Positions 28,786 through 36,866 of a stretch of DNA of 64,000 nucleotides are shown here, piece by piece. Within the stretch, counting starts at the first letter, position 1. Every line of letters starts with the position of its first letter. The notes under the pieces are model-generated. The model did not search any database, had not been told where the DNA came from, and saw nothing but the letters and a program-made list of their open reading frames with translations. The translations under genes were made by a program, and so were the position numbers. Origin of the DNA: Sunxiuqinia indica (GTDB lineage: Bacteria; Bacteroidota; Bacteroidia; Bacteroidales; Prolixibacteraceae); assembly GCF_009847015.1 (NCBI RefSeq), contig NZ_WVEM01000003.1, positions 248,001 through 312,000 on the forward strand, in the 5' to 3' direction.

Positions 28786-29874
28786 TTAGGCTTTCTGCTT
28801 AAATTCAACAATATTCTGGATAAACTCATCAAACAAATATTCCGTATCAACCGGTCCGCTCGATGCTTCCGGATGAAATTGGGTTGAGAAGAAAGGCTTG
28901 GTTTTGTGCTTGATCCCTTCGTTGGTGTTGTCGTTTACATTAGTAAAAAGAACTTCCCAGTCAGCAGAAAGTGTTTTAGGGTCAATGACATACCCGTGAT
29001 TTTGCGATGTAATAAAACAACGATCAGTACCATTTAGTAAAACCGGTTGATTGTGGCTGCGGTGTCCGAATTTTAATTTGTAGGTTTCAGCTCCTGCGGC
29101 ACGAGCAAGAAGTTGATTTCCCAGACAAATTCCCATAATGGGCTTTTCGTCGTCCATCACCTTTTGTATGTTTTTAACTGTTTCGTCGCAGCGAGCAGGA
29201 TCACCGGGTCCATTGGAAATGAATACACCATCGAATTCTTCATCTGACAGGTCGTAATCCCAAGGCACGCGAATGACGGTGGTATTTCGTTCGAGCAAAC
29301 AGCGGATGATGTTGTTTTTCACACCGCAGTCGATCAACGCGACTTTGTATTCCCCGTTTCCGTATACTTCCTTCGTTTTTGTGCTGGCAACAGCAACCAG
29401 GTTTTCTTTATTCGGATCGTAAAAGTCAATCGGTTCGTCTTCGAACTCAATTTTTCCTAACATGGAGCCTTTTACACGTAAAATCTTCGTTAAAGCGCGT
29501 GTGTCAATACCGTAAAGTCCCGGAACCTTCGATTCTTTTAACCACTCGCCCAAGCTTTTCTCGGCATTCCAGTGACTATATTCTGAAGAGTAATCTGAAA
29601 TGATTAATCCACTGATATGCACTTTGTGTGATTCATAGTGTGCATGGATTCCATCGTTTTGCATGTTCTTTGGAACGCCATAATTTCCAATCATCGGATA
29701 AGTAGAAACTAAAATCTGACCGGTATATGAAGGATCTGTTAAACTTTCAGGATAACCAGTCATGGCGGTGTAAAAAACCACTTCCCCTGCTATCGATTGA
29801 TCGTATCCGAAAGATTTTCCTTCAAACCTGGTCCCATCCTCTAAAACCAAACTGACTTTCTTTGCCTGTGTCAT
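28786..29874 (-). CDS. carA: Carbamoyl-phosphate synthase small subunit (glutaminase)
   Basis: A 362-residue class I glutamine amidotransferase subunit supplying ammonia to CarB. The N-terminal CPSase small domain (LVLEDGTRFEGKSFGY, GEVVFYTAMTGYPESLTDPSY) is followed by the GATase domain with nucleophile Cys in GICLGNQLLARAAG and the His-Glu pair in FHPEASSGP. The start lies behind a leader with a small ORF and a hairpin/U-tract, so expression may be set by attenuation. Confidence 0.97.
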   Translation of the reverse strand: MTQAKKVSLVLEDGTRFEGKSFGYDQSIAGEVVFYTAMTGYPESLTDPSYTGQILVSTYPMIGNYGVPKNMQNDGIHAHYESHKVHISGLIISDYSSEYSHWNAEKSLGEWLKESKVPGLYGIDTRALTKILRVKGSMLGKIEFEDEPIDFYDPNKENLVAVASTKTKEVYGNGEYKVALIDCGVKNNIIRCLLERNTTVIRVPWDYDLSDEEFDGVFISNGPGDPARCDETVKNIQKVMDDEKPIMGICLGNQLLARAAGAETYKLKFGHRSHNQPVLLNGTDRCFITSQNHGYVIDPKTLSADWEVLFTNVNDNTNEGIKHKTKPFFSTQFHPEASSGPVDTEYLFDEFIQNIVEFKQKA

Positions 29875-29893
29875 TGTAATAATCGCTTATTGA

Positions 29894-29937
29894 TTAAAAA
29901 AAATGCGTCTGACTACCAAAAGTAGGGCAAACGCATT
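29894..29937 (-). terminator. Attenuator-like terminator in the carA leader
   Basis: Read on the minus strand, AATGCGT and ACGCATT close a hairpin with inner CTAC/GTAG pairing, followed by a run of eight T residues. It lies 20 nt before the carA ATG and downstream of the mapped -7 box, so it sits inside the carA leader rather than ending another gene; argR runs away in the other direction. Confidence 0.65.
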
Positions 29938-29961
29938 GTGCTTATTTCGTTTATAAAATAT

Positions 29962-30003
29962 CTATTCTTCTCCGTCATATTTTAATACTTCGAGAACGTT
30001 CAT
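29962..30003 (-). CDS. Possible 13-residue leader peptide of carAB
   Basis: An ATG-to-TAG ORF encoding MNVLEVLKYDGEE. It ends 24 nt before the attenuator hairpin, a geometry seen in translation-coupled attenuation. It contains no arginine codons, so classic arginine attenuation is not supported. The AGAGGA purine stretch is about 13 nt upstream, further than ideal. Translation is unproven. Confidence 0.3.
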   Translation of the reverse strand: MNVLEVLKYDGEE

Positions 30004-30038
30004 TTCGGTTAAATGTTTCCTCTTGAACAATTCGGGTA

Positions 30039-30046
30039 CAAAAATA
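30039..30046 (-). promoter_or_regulatory. -7 box of carAB
   Basis: TATTTTTG on the minus strand, predicted start near 30033. This gives a leader of about 160 nt. No exact TTTG at -33. Confidence 0.5.
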
Positions 30047-30067
30047 GAAATAATTCTGGAATTAGAA

Positions 30068-30097
30068 TTTGTTTTTTATAAAAAATGCATATTTTTG
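30068..30097 (+). promoter_or_regulatory. Promoter of argR and the arg/pro operon
   Basis: TTTG (30068-30071) and TATTTTTG (30090-30097) are separated by 18 bp. The start would be near 30104, directly against the ARG box. It is back-to-back with the carAB promoter. Confidence 0.65.
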
Positions 30098-30104
30098 CAA
30101 GAGT

Positions 30105-30122
30105 ATTGAATATATATACAAA
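30105..30122 (+). promoter_or_regulatory. ARG box (ArgR operator)
   Basis: The 18 bases match the consensus wnTGAATwwwwATTCAnw at all fixed positions except one (ATACA for ATTCA). It overlaps the predicted transcription start and abuts the argR ATG, so ArgR would repress its own operon. Confidence 0.65.
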
Positions 30123-30605
30123 ATGAAGAATCGCACGAAAAGGCAATTGGCTATAAAAAAAATCATTACAACCAATGAAATTAGTAGTCAGGAAGAGTTG
30201 CTTGGAAAATTAAAAGAAGAAGACTTTGATTTGACACAAGCCACTTTGTCGCGCGATTTAAAAATTTTGAAAGTGGCGAAAGTTTCACATTCCCAAAGGG
30301 GATATGTGTATGTTATTCCTGAAGGGGTGAGTGTGGAGCCACAACATGAAAATACACGGGTGAACTTTTTGGTGGATGGATTTCGGGATTTACGATTTTC
30401 CGGTAATTTGGCCGTTTTAAGAACTCGCCCCGGATATGCCAGTAGTTTGGCTGCCGTTTTAGATAATGCCGATCCGTATGAGATTATTGGAACCATTGCT
30501 GGAGATGACACGATTTTGTTGGTGATGAGAGAAGGAGTGACTTCAAGCGATTTAATTAATAGTTTGATACTGGTGATGCCAAAGCTGGAAGACAAGTTAG
30601 GATAG
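30123..30605 (+). CDS. argR: Arginine repressor
   Basis: A 160-residue ArgR/AhrC protein. The N-terminal winged helix (1-75) has SSQEELLGKLKEEDFDLTQATLSRDLKIL, with the SR motif of the recognition helix. The C-terminal oligomerisation/arginine-binding domain (85-160) has NLAVLRTRPGYASSLAAVLDN and IIGTIAGDDTILLVMRE, whose GDDT supplies the arginine-contacting Asp pair. ATG 30123 follows the ARG box directly; the frame is open further upstream but that would lie before the promoter. It opens a rightward arginine/proline gene set. Confidence 0.95.
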   Translation: MKNRTKRQLAIKKIITTNEISSQEELLGKLKEEDFDLTQATLSRDLKILKVAKVSHSQRGYVYVIPEGVSVEPQHENTRVNFLVDGFRDLRFSGNLAVLRTRPGYASSLAAVLDNADPYEIIGTIAGDDTILLVMREGVTSSDLINSLILVMPKLEDKLG

Positions 30606-30623
30606 AGGATGGAAATTGACTAA

Positions 30624-31358
30624 ATGAAAGACATTAAAAATATTATAGTTTCAGCAGCTAATGTTGCTCACTTACCATATGTTTCCCGGATTAATGATAG
30701 CATTGATCTGGCTTCGAAAGAGCGGGGAACCGGTATTGCTCGTCGGTCAGACGAATATATTACCAATAAGATTATGGAAGGTAAAGCAATTATTGCTTTA
30801 GAGGGAGAGTTGTTTGCCGGGTTTTGCTACATCGAGTCGTGGGGGCACAACCGATTTGTTGCCAACTCAGGGCTAATTGTGGTGAATGATTACCGTGGAA
30901 TTGGATTGGCTAGGGAAATTAAAAAGAAGGCGTTTGAGTTATCGCGCACGAAATTTCCTGATGCGAAAATCTTTGGATTGACAACGGGGCTTGCTGTAAT
31001 GAAGATTAACCATGAATTGGGTTATCGTCCGGTAACTTTCTCGGAGTTAACGACAGACGAGAGTTTCTGGAAAGGATGTCAGAGTTGTGTGAATTATGAT
31101 ATTTTAACCCGAACAGGTCGTTCAAAGTGTTTGTGTACAGGGATGTTGTTCGATCCGGCTTGGGAAAAGAAACCAAAGGAAGAAAAGGAGCAGAAAGAAG
31201 AGAAACCCAAGAGGAGTTCTCTAATGGAGATGATAGGCAAGTTAAAGCCAAAATCAAACGGCAAGGACTCTGGAGTTAGCATGTTTAAACGAATAAAACA
31301 AAATATTAGTGATGGCACTGTTTCGGCAGTCATTTCAGGATTAATTTTCTTTAAATGA
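30624..31358 (+). CDS. GNAT acyltransferase of the arg operon, candidate N-acylglutamate synthase
   Basis: A 244-residue protein with a GNAT domain in residues 5-150 (IIALEGELFAGFCYIES, acyl-CoA loop VVNDYRGIGLAREIKK). It sits 18 bp after argR, ahead of argG and argC, where the first committed enzyme of arginine synthesis is otherwise missing. With a succinylornithine transcarbamylase downstream, the expected reaction is glutamate + succinyl-CoA to N-succinylglutamate. Residues 150-175 hold two cysteine pairs (GCQSC and KCLC), which could bind metal. A Lys/Glu-rich linker (KKPKEEKEQKEEKPKRSS) and a basic tail follow; their function is unknown. Confidence 0.82.
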   Translation: MKDIKNIIVSAANVAHLPYVSRINDSIDLASKERGTGIARRSDEYITNKIMEGKAIIALEGELFAGFCYIESWGHNRFVANSGLIVVNDYRGIGLAREIKKKAFELSRTKFPDAKIFGLTTGLAVMKINHELGYRPVTFSELTTDESFWKGCQSCVNYDILTRTGRSKCLCTGMLFDPAWEKKPKEEKEQKEEKPKRSSLMEMIGKLKPKSNGKDSGVSMFKRIKQNISDGTVSAVISGLIFFK

Positions 31359-31466
31359 TAAACCCGAAGATTGTAAATAGTCGAGGGAAAATAAGGTTAG
31401 TAAAGTTGTAAGTTTTCAGTAGAAATGCTGATTTGGTGTCATCACTTTTTAAAACAATAAAATAAG

Positions 31467-32660
31467 ATGAAAGAAAAAGTAGTATTAGCATACAGTGGCG
31501 GTTTGGATACTTCCTTTTGTGCGAAGTATTTGTCAGTAGAAAAAAACTTAGAAGTCTACACGGCAATTGCTAATACCGGTGGTTTTGGAACCGAAGAACT
31601 AAAAGATATTGAAAAGAAGGCTTATGAGTTAGGCTCAGCGAAGCACGTGACGCTGGATGTTACCGATACGTATTACAGCAAATGTATTCGCTACATGGTA
31701 TATGGAAATGTGCTGCGTAACAATACCTATCCTATCTCTGTGAGCTCGGAGCGTGTTTTTCAAGCCATTGCCATTATTGAATATGCCAAAAAAATAGGAG
31801 CAAAATATGTGGCTCATGGTAGCACCGGAGCTGGAAACGATCAGGTTCGTTTTGACCTGACTTTTGAAGTATTGGCTCCCGATATTGAAATATTGACTCC
31901 AACACGTGATTTGCAACTAACACGCGAAGCCGAGATTAATTATCTGAAAGAACACGGTGTTGAAGCTGATTGGAGTAAGATGGCTTACTCGATTAATAAA
32001 GGACTGTGGGGAACAAGTATTGGTGGAAAAGAAACGCTGACTTCAGAGCAAACGCTGCCAGAAGATGCGTACCCGTCGCAATTAAAAGAAAAAGAGGAAA
32101 AAGAAATTACGCTTGATTTTGTTGAAGGTGAACTAAAGGGCGTTGACGGCAAAAAATATTACAATACTGTAGATGCCATTCGTGCGTTGGAGGCTATTGC
32201 CGGACCATACGCGATTGGTCGCGACATGCATATTGGTGACACGATTATCGGTATCAAAGGGCGCGTTGGCTTTGAGGCTGCGGCACCAATGTTGATCATT
32301 AAGGCACACCAAATGCTCGAAAAGCATACACTAACGAAATGGCAAATGTATTGGAAAGAACAGTTGTCCAATTGGTACGGTATGTTTTTACACGAGTCGC
32401 TTTACCTTGATCCGGTGATGCGCGACATCGAAAAATTTCTCGAAAATACACAGCAAACAGTAACCGGAAAGGTGATCATTAAGCTGAAACCATACCAATT
32501 TGTGTTAGTCGGTGTTGAATCAGAATACGATTTGATGAAATCAGACTTTGGCGAATATGGCGAAATGAACAAAGCCTGGACAAGTCAAGATGTAAAAGGC
32601 TTTACCAAGATATTAGGAACATCGCTGAAAATATACAACTCAGTGAATAAGAAATTTTAA
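31467..32660 (+). CDS. argG: Argininosuccinate synthase
   Basis: A 397-residue ATP-dependent ligase joining citrulline and aspartate. The N-terminal PP-loop is LAYSGGLDTSF, the aspartate/citrulline binding region is AHGSTGAGNDQVRFDLTFE, and TPTRDLQLTREAEINYL plus SINKGLWGTSIGG are family blocks. The 108 bp upstream carry no obvious terminator, so it is probably in the argR transcript. Confidence 0.97.
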   Translation: MKEKVVLAYSGGLDTSFCAKYLSVEKNLEVYTAIANTGGFGTEELKDIEKKAYELGSAKHVTLDVTDTYYSKCIRYMVYGNVLRNNTYPISVSSERVFQAIAIIEYAKKIGAKYVAHGSTGAGNDQVRFDLTFEVLAPDIEILTPTRDLQLTREAEINYLKEHGVEADWSKMAYSINKGLWGTSIGGKETLTSEQTLPEDAYPSQLKEKEEKEITLDFVEGELKGVDGKKYYNTVDAIRALEAIAGPYAIGRDMHIGDTIIGIKGRVGFEAAAPMLIIKAHQMLEKHTLTKWQMYWKEQLSNWYGMFLHESLYLDPVMRDIEKFLENTQQTVTGKVIIKLKPYQFVLVGVESEYDLMKSDFGEYGEMNKAWTSQDVKGFTKILGTSLKIYNSVNKKF

Positions 32661-32675
32661 TTCGGAGTAGAACAC

Positions 32676-33644
32676 ATGATTCAAGTAGGAATAATAGGAG
32701 GAGCAGGATATACAGCTGGTGAGCTGATCCGAATTTTAGTGAACCATCCGGAAGCAGAAATCGCTTTTGTTCAAAGTAGCAGCAATGCAGGAAACCCAAT
32801 CGAAGAAGTACATCGCGATTTGATCGGGGAGTCGACCTTAAGGTTTATTGCAGAACCTGACTTTGACAAAGCTGATGTTATCTTCCTGTGTATGGGACAC
32901 GGAAAATCGAAAGAATTCATAGAAAATAATTCAATACCAGCATCAATTCGAATTATCGATTTGAGTCATGACTACCGGTTAAAGGCTGAAGGAAATGACT
33001 TTATTTATGGATTACCTGAAATCAACCGGGAGGCAATTCGTTCATCGAAACGAATTGCTAATCCCGGCTGTTTCGCAACGGGCATTCAGTTGGCCGTGTT
33101 GCCTCTGGCCTCTGCCGGATTATTGCAAAATGAAGTGCATGTGACTGCCATTACCGGATCAACCGGAGCCGGGCAAGCACCTAGCCGCACCTCACATTTC
33201 AGCTGGCGGAACAGTAATGTTTCGGTTTATAAAGCATTCCAGCATCAGCATTTGGGCGAAATTGGGCAAAGCTTTAAGCAGCTACAGGAATCGTTTGATT
33301 TTGATATCAATTTTGTCCCGGTTCGCGGAAATCATACAAGAGGTATTTTTGCTTCTGTTTACACTGATTATAAAGGAACAGTTGAAGAAGCTGTAACATT
33401 ATACGAAGATTTTTATGCCGATCATCCGTTTGTATTTGTGACCCATGAGAATCCGGATGTGAAGCAAGTGGTTAACACCAACAAGGCCGTGCTTCATATT
33501 GAAAAACATGGTAGCAAATTGCTAATATTGAGTGTTACCGATAACTTGTTGAAAGGTGCATCCGGACAAGCTGTTCAGAATATGAACCTGATGTTTGGCC
33601 TCGATGAGAAAGCAGGATTGAGTTTAAAACCGGTTTCATTTTAA
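32676..33644 (+). CDS. argC: N-acyl-gamma-glutamyl-phosphate reductase
   Basis: A 322-residue NADPH-dependent reductase. The Rossmann start is VGIIGGAGYTAGELIRILVNHP, the catalytic Cys is in RIANPGCFATGIQLA, and the active-site His region is VPVRGNHTRGIFASV. In this pathway the substrate should be N-succinyl-glutamyl phosphate. It lies 15 bp after argG and 12 bp before argD. Confidence 0.96.
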   Translation: MIQVGIIGGAGYTAGELIRILVNHPEAEIAFVQSSSNAGNPIEEVHRDLIGESTLRFIAEPDFDKADVIFLCMGHGKSKEFIENNSIPASIRIIDLSHDYRLKAEGNDFIYGLPEINREAIRSSKRIANPGCFATGIQLAVLPLASAGLLQNEVHVTAITGSTGAGQAPSRTSHFSWRNSNVSVYKAFQHQHLGEIGQSFKQLQESFDFDINFVPVRGNHTRGIFASVYTDYKGTVEEAVTLYEDFYADHPFVFVTHENPDVKQVVNTNKAVLHIEKHGSKLLILSVTDNLLKGASGQAVQNMNLMFGLDEKAGLSLKPVSF

Positions 33645-33656
33645 AATACGCTTAGC

Positions 33657-34802
33657 ATGAATTTATTCGACGTATATCCATTATTTGACATTACTCCGGT
33701 GAAAGCCGAAGGGTGCTATGTATGGGACGATGCCGGCAACAAGTACCTCGATCTATATGGGGGACATGCGGTTATTTCTGTTGGGCATAGTCATCCGGTT
33801 TATGTTTCTAAAATTAGTAAGCAACTGGAGCAAATTGGTTTTTACAGCAATTCGGTAAAAATTCCACAACAAAAGCAGTTGGCCGACCAGCTGGGTGAGC
33901 TTTCAGGTTTCGACGATTATCAGCTGTTTTTGTGTAACTCGGGAGCTGAGGCAAATGAAAATGCACTGAAACTTGCTTCATTCGTAACTGAGCGTAAAAA
34001 AGTGATTAGCTTTAAAAAAGGCTTTCACGGACGTACTTCGGCGGTGGTTTCGGTAACCGATAATCCAAAGATTATTGCGCCGATTAATGAGAATGAAAAT
34101 GCGGTGATTTTACCGCTAAACGATATTGAACAAGTTGAGCAACACTTAAAAGCGAAAGATGTAGCTGCTGTTATTGTGGAAGGAATCCAAGGAATTGGGG
34201 GTATTCATGTGCCCGACCCTGATTTTATTCAAAAATTGTCCGACCTTTGCACTCAATTCGGGTCTTTGCTTATTTTGGATGAAATTCAATCAGGCTATGG
34301 ACGGAGCGGAAAGTTTTTTGCATTTCAATATACTGATGTCCAACCGGATATTATTACCATGGCTAAGGGAATGGGAAATGGATTTCCAATTGGGGGAGTG
34401 TTGATTAGCCCTGAATATAAACCCTGGTTTGGTATGTTAGGAACTACCTTTGGCGGCAATTATTTGGCTTGTGCTGCCGGCAGTGCTGTTTTAGAAATCA
34501 TGAAACAGGAACAGTTGGTTGAAAACGCAGCGAAAGTTGGTGCCTTTCTGATTGAAAAATTGGCTCAATTTGAGGAAATTAAAGAAGTACGCGGAAAAGG
34601 CTTGATGATTGGGATGGAGTTTGAAGCAGAAATAAAGCCTATTCGCCAAAAATTACTGTTCGAAGAAAAAATATTTACGGGAGTTTCGGGAGCACATATT
34701 ATTCGTTTACTTCCTCCGTTGAATTTAACAATGAAACAGGCGGATTACTTTTTAGAAAAATTTGCAAAAGTATTGAATGAATTAACTGTTCATTCAAACT
34801 AA
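33657..34802 (+). CDS. argD: N-acylornithine aminotransferase
   Basis: A 381-residue class III PLP aminotransferase making N-acylornithine from the semialdehyde. GCYVWDDAGNKYLDLYGGHAV opens the fold, NSGAEANENALKLA binds the PLP phosphate, LILDEIQSGYGRSG holds the PLP-contacting Asp, and MAKGMGNGFPIGG the Schiff-base lysine. The succinyl form is expected from the neighbouring transcarbamylase. A 9-bp inverted repeat overlaps its last codons. Confidence 0.94.
   Translation: MNLFDVYPLFDITPVKAEGCYVWDDAGNKYLDLYGGHAVISVGHSHPVYVSKISKQLEQIGFYSNSVKIPQQKQLADQLGELSGFDDYQLFLCNSGAEANENALKLASFVTERKKVISFKKGFHGRTSAVVSVTDNPKIIAPINENENAVILPLNDIEQVEQHLKAKDVAAVIVEGIQGIGGIHVPDPDFIQKLSDLCTQFGSLLILDEIQSGYGRSGKFFAFQYTDVQPDIITMAKGMGNGFPIGGVLISPEYKPWFGMLGTTFGGNYLACAAGSAVLEIMKQEQLVENAAKVGAFLIEKLAQFEEIKEVRGKGLMIGMEFEAEIKPIRQKLLFEEKIFTGVSGAHIIRLLPPLNLTMKQADYFLEKFAKVLNELTVHSN
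34773..34797 (+). other. Inverted repeat at the end of argD
   Basis: TTGAATGAA and TTCATTCAA are perfect 9-bp arms around TTAACTG. It contains TGAAT and ATTCA half-sites like an ARG box but spaced too far apart, and no T-run follows. Could be an RNA hairpin shaping mRNA decay or chance within coding sequence. Confidence 0.4.
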
Positions 34803-34814
34803 AAGATACAAAAA

Positions 34815-35612
34815 ATGAAAGTTGGAAAAGTTGCCATCATTGGAGCAGGAAATATGGGCGGTGCCATTGTTAACGGCTTATTGAAGTCGGGATACATTGA
34901 GGCATCATCAATTTCAATAACTGATCCTCGGGAGTCGGTTCTGGAAGGTTTTAAAGCCAAGGGCGTTAAAACGTATGTGGAGAATATAGAAGCAGTAAAA
35001 AACGCTGATATGGTTGTGCTTGCAGTAAAACCGTACCACATTGAAAAGGTGATTAACGGAATAAAGCCGGCACTAACCCTCGATAAATTACTTGTTTCTA
35101 TTGCAGCGGGAGTGAGCCTGGCTGATTTGGAAGAACTTGTTGGCAAGGATTCGCAAATTTTTCGGGTAATGCCGAACACCGCAATCTCCTTACAGGAATC
35201 GATGACCTGTATTTCAGGAAATGGTAACACAAAAGAGAGTTTGGGAGCTGTAAAAGAATTGTTTGATCAGTTAGGACAAACGGTAGTGATAACAGAAGAA
35301 CTAATGGCTGCGGCCACCGTGTTGGCTTCGTGTGGAACAGCCTTCGCTTTGCGTTATGTACGTGCAGCAATGCAAGGTGGTGTGGAGATGGGATTTGGTG
35401 CAGAGATGGCACAGTTTATTACGGCTCAAACCGTAAAAGGGGCTGTTCAGCTGATTATGAATACCGGTCATCATCCCGAACGCGAGATTGATAAAGTGAC
35501 TACCCCACGGGGAGTGACCATTACCGGAATTAATGAAATGGAACACAAAGGATTTAGCTCTTCCGTTATCCAGGGGCTTATCGCATCGTTTAATAAAATT
35601 GATCGCGGATAG
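34815..35612 (+). CDS. proC: Pyrroline-5-carboxylate reductase
   Basis: A 265-residue NAD(P)H enzyme for the last step of proline synthesis. The N-terminal dinucleotide motif is VAIIGAGNMGGAIVNGLL; RVMPNTAISLQESMT and the dimerisation block VTTPRGVTITGINEME are conserved, the latter corresponding to the DxVTTPGGTT family block with a Gly-to-Arg change. It lies 12 bp after argD and 12 bp before proB. Its presence within the arg set shows glutamate-derived proline and arginine genes share a transcript. Confidence 0.95.
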   Translation: MKVGKVAIIGAGNMGGAIVNGLLKSGYIEASSISITDPRESVLEGFKAKGVKTYVENIEAVKNADMVVLAVKPYHIEKVINGIKPALTLDKLLVSIAAGVSLADLEELVGKDSQIFRVMPNTAISLQESMTCISGNGNTKESLGAVKELFDQLGQTVVITEELMAAATVLASCGTAFALRYVRAAMQGGVEMGFGAEMAQFITAQTVKGAVQLIMNTGHHPEREIDKVTTPRGVTITGINEMEHKGFSSSVIQGLIASFNKIDRG

Positions 35613-35624
35613 AACCGGATAGGA

Positions 35625-36716
35625 ATGAGTTACAACTATAAAAAAATTACCATAAAGGTAGGTAGTAACGTTCTAACAAAGTCTGATGGAACATTGAATG
35701 TTGCCCGCATGGAGCATTTGGTAGACCAAATTGCAACCCTATATAAAAAGGGTGTTGAAGTGATTTTGGTGTCGTCGGGTGCGGTGGCAGCCGGACGCCG
35801 GGAGATAAAACTTACGAAGAAGCTGGACACTGTTTCTTCGAGGCAATTGTGGTCGGCTGTTGGTCAGGTGAAAATGATCAATTATTATGCTGAATTTTTC
35901 AATAAGCATGATATTACCTGTGCGCAGGTGCTGACCACAAAAGATAATTTTAGTGATCGGAATCATTACCTGAATATGAAAAACTGCTTCACCACCTTGC
36001 TTGATAATGGGGTGGTGCCGATTGTAAATGAAAATGATACCATTTCGGTTAGCGAGCTGATGTTTACCGATAATGATGAGTTGTCGGGCTTGATTGCTTC
36101 CATGCAAAACTCGGAAGCACTGATTATTCTTAGCAATATTGACGGGATTTATGATGGAGATCCGAATTCTACCGATTCTAAGATCATTGAAAAAATCGGT
36201 CTGAATGAGCGGGAGTGGATGAAAAATATTTCTACTCAAAAATCAGGATTTGGCAGGGGAGGCATGCTAACAAAAAGCTCAATAGCACGTAAAGCTGCTA
36301 AAGAGGGTATTGCTGTTCACATTGCCAATGGTTCGCGCGATTTTATTATTACTGATATCCTGAGCAAAGATAAAGAGGTGAAACATACCTATTTTGATCA
36401 TGATGGTCGGAAGTCATCCAATGTGAAGAAGTGGATCGCCTATTCCGATAGCTTTGCCAAAGGTGAGTTGGTCATTAATCAGGGGGCTAAGGAAGCACTC
36501 TTCTCATCAAAGGCAACCAGCTTATTACCCATTGGTGTGATGGAAGTTAAAGGGATATTTAAGCGCGGCGACATTGTAAAAATTATTGATGAAAAAGGAC
36601 AGCTGGTAGGCTGGGGAAAATCGCAATATTCAGCTGAAAAAGTAAAAGTTGAAGGCCAGTCTCCCCGACAAAAACCGGTGGTTCATTATGATTATTTATA
36701 TTTAAGCGAAGAATAA
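35625..36716 (+). CDS. proB: Glutamate 5-kinase
   Basis: A 363-residue kinase phosphorylating glutamate for proline synthesis. The amino-acid kinase domain (1-260) has ITIKVGSNVLTKSDG, LVSSGAVAAGRREI, NENDTISVSELMFTDNDELS and the glycine-rich SGFGRGGMLTKSSIA. The C-terminal PUA domain (about 280-363) is present (GAKEALFSSKATSLLPIGV). It is separated from proA by a 150-bp structured spacer. Confidence 0.95.
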   Translation: MSYNYKKITIKVGSNVLTKSDGTLNVARMEHLVDQIATLYKKGVEVILVSSGAVAAGRREIKLTKKLDTVSSRQLWSAVGQVKMINYYAEFFNKHDITCAQVLTTKDNFSDRNHYLNMKNCFTTLLDNGVVPIVNENDTISVSELMFTDNDELSGLIASMQNSEALIILSNIDGIYDGDPNSTDSKIIEKIGLNEREWMKNISTQKSGFGRGGMLTKSSIARKAAKEGIAVHIANGSRDFIITDILSKDKEVKHTYFDHDGRKSSNVKKWIAYSDSFAKGELVINQGAKEALFSSKATSLLPIGVMEVKGIFKRGDIVKIIDEKGQLVGWGKSQYSAEKVKVEGQSPRQKPVVHYDYLYLSEE

Positions 36717-36730
36717 AATATTAAAATACT

Positions 36731-36845
36731 GACTCAGAATCGTTATTTATACCCTTTTCTACATCAACCCCCTTTTTGTTGACTTCAACAAAATCAAAAC
36801 ATTCTGAGTCTGTCCCCTTCCTCCCCCAGGGAAGGGGACTTTTAT
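36731..36845 (+). terminator. Structured spacer with terminator-like hairpin between proB and proA
   Basis: GACTCAGAAT (36731-36740) pairs perfectly with 36801-36810 and encloses a 9-bp hairpin (TTTTGTTGA/TCAACAAAA, 36774-36793). A second hairpin, GTCCCCTTCC/GGAAGGGGAC (36812-36839), is followed by TTTTA. No ORF is supported. It may attenuate proA or be an inserted hairpin element. Confidence 0.6.
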
Positions 36846-36866
36846 CTAATAAACAAGAGAGAAACC

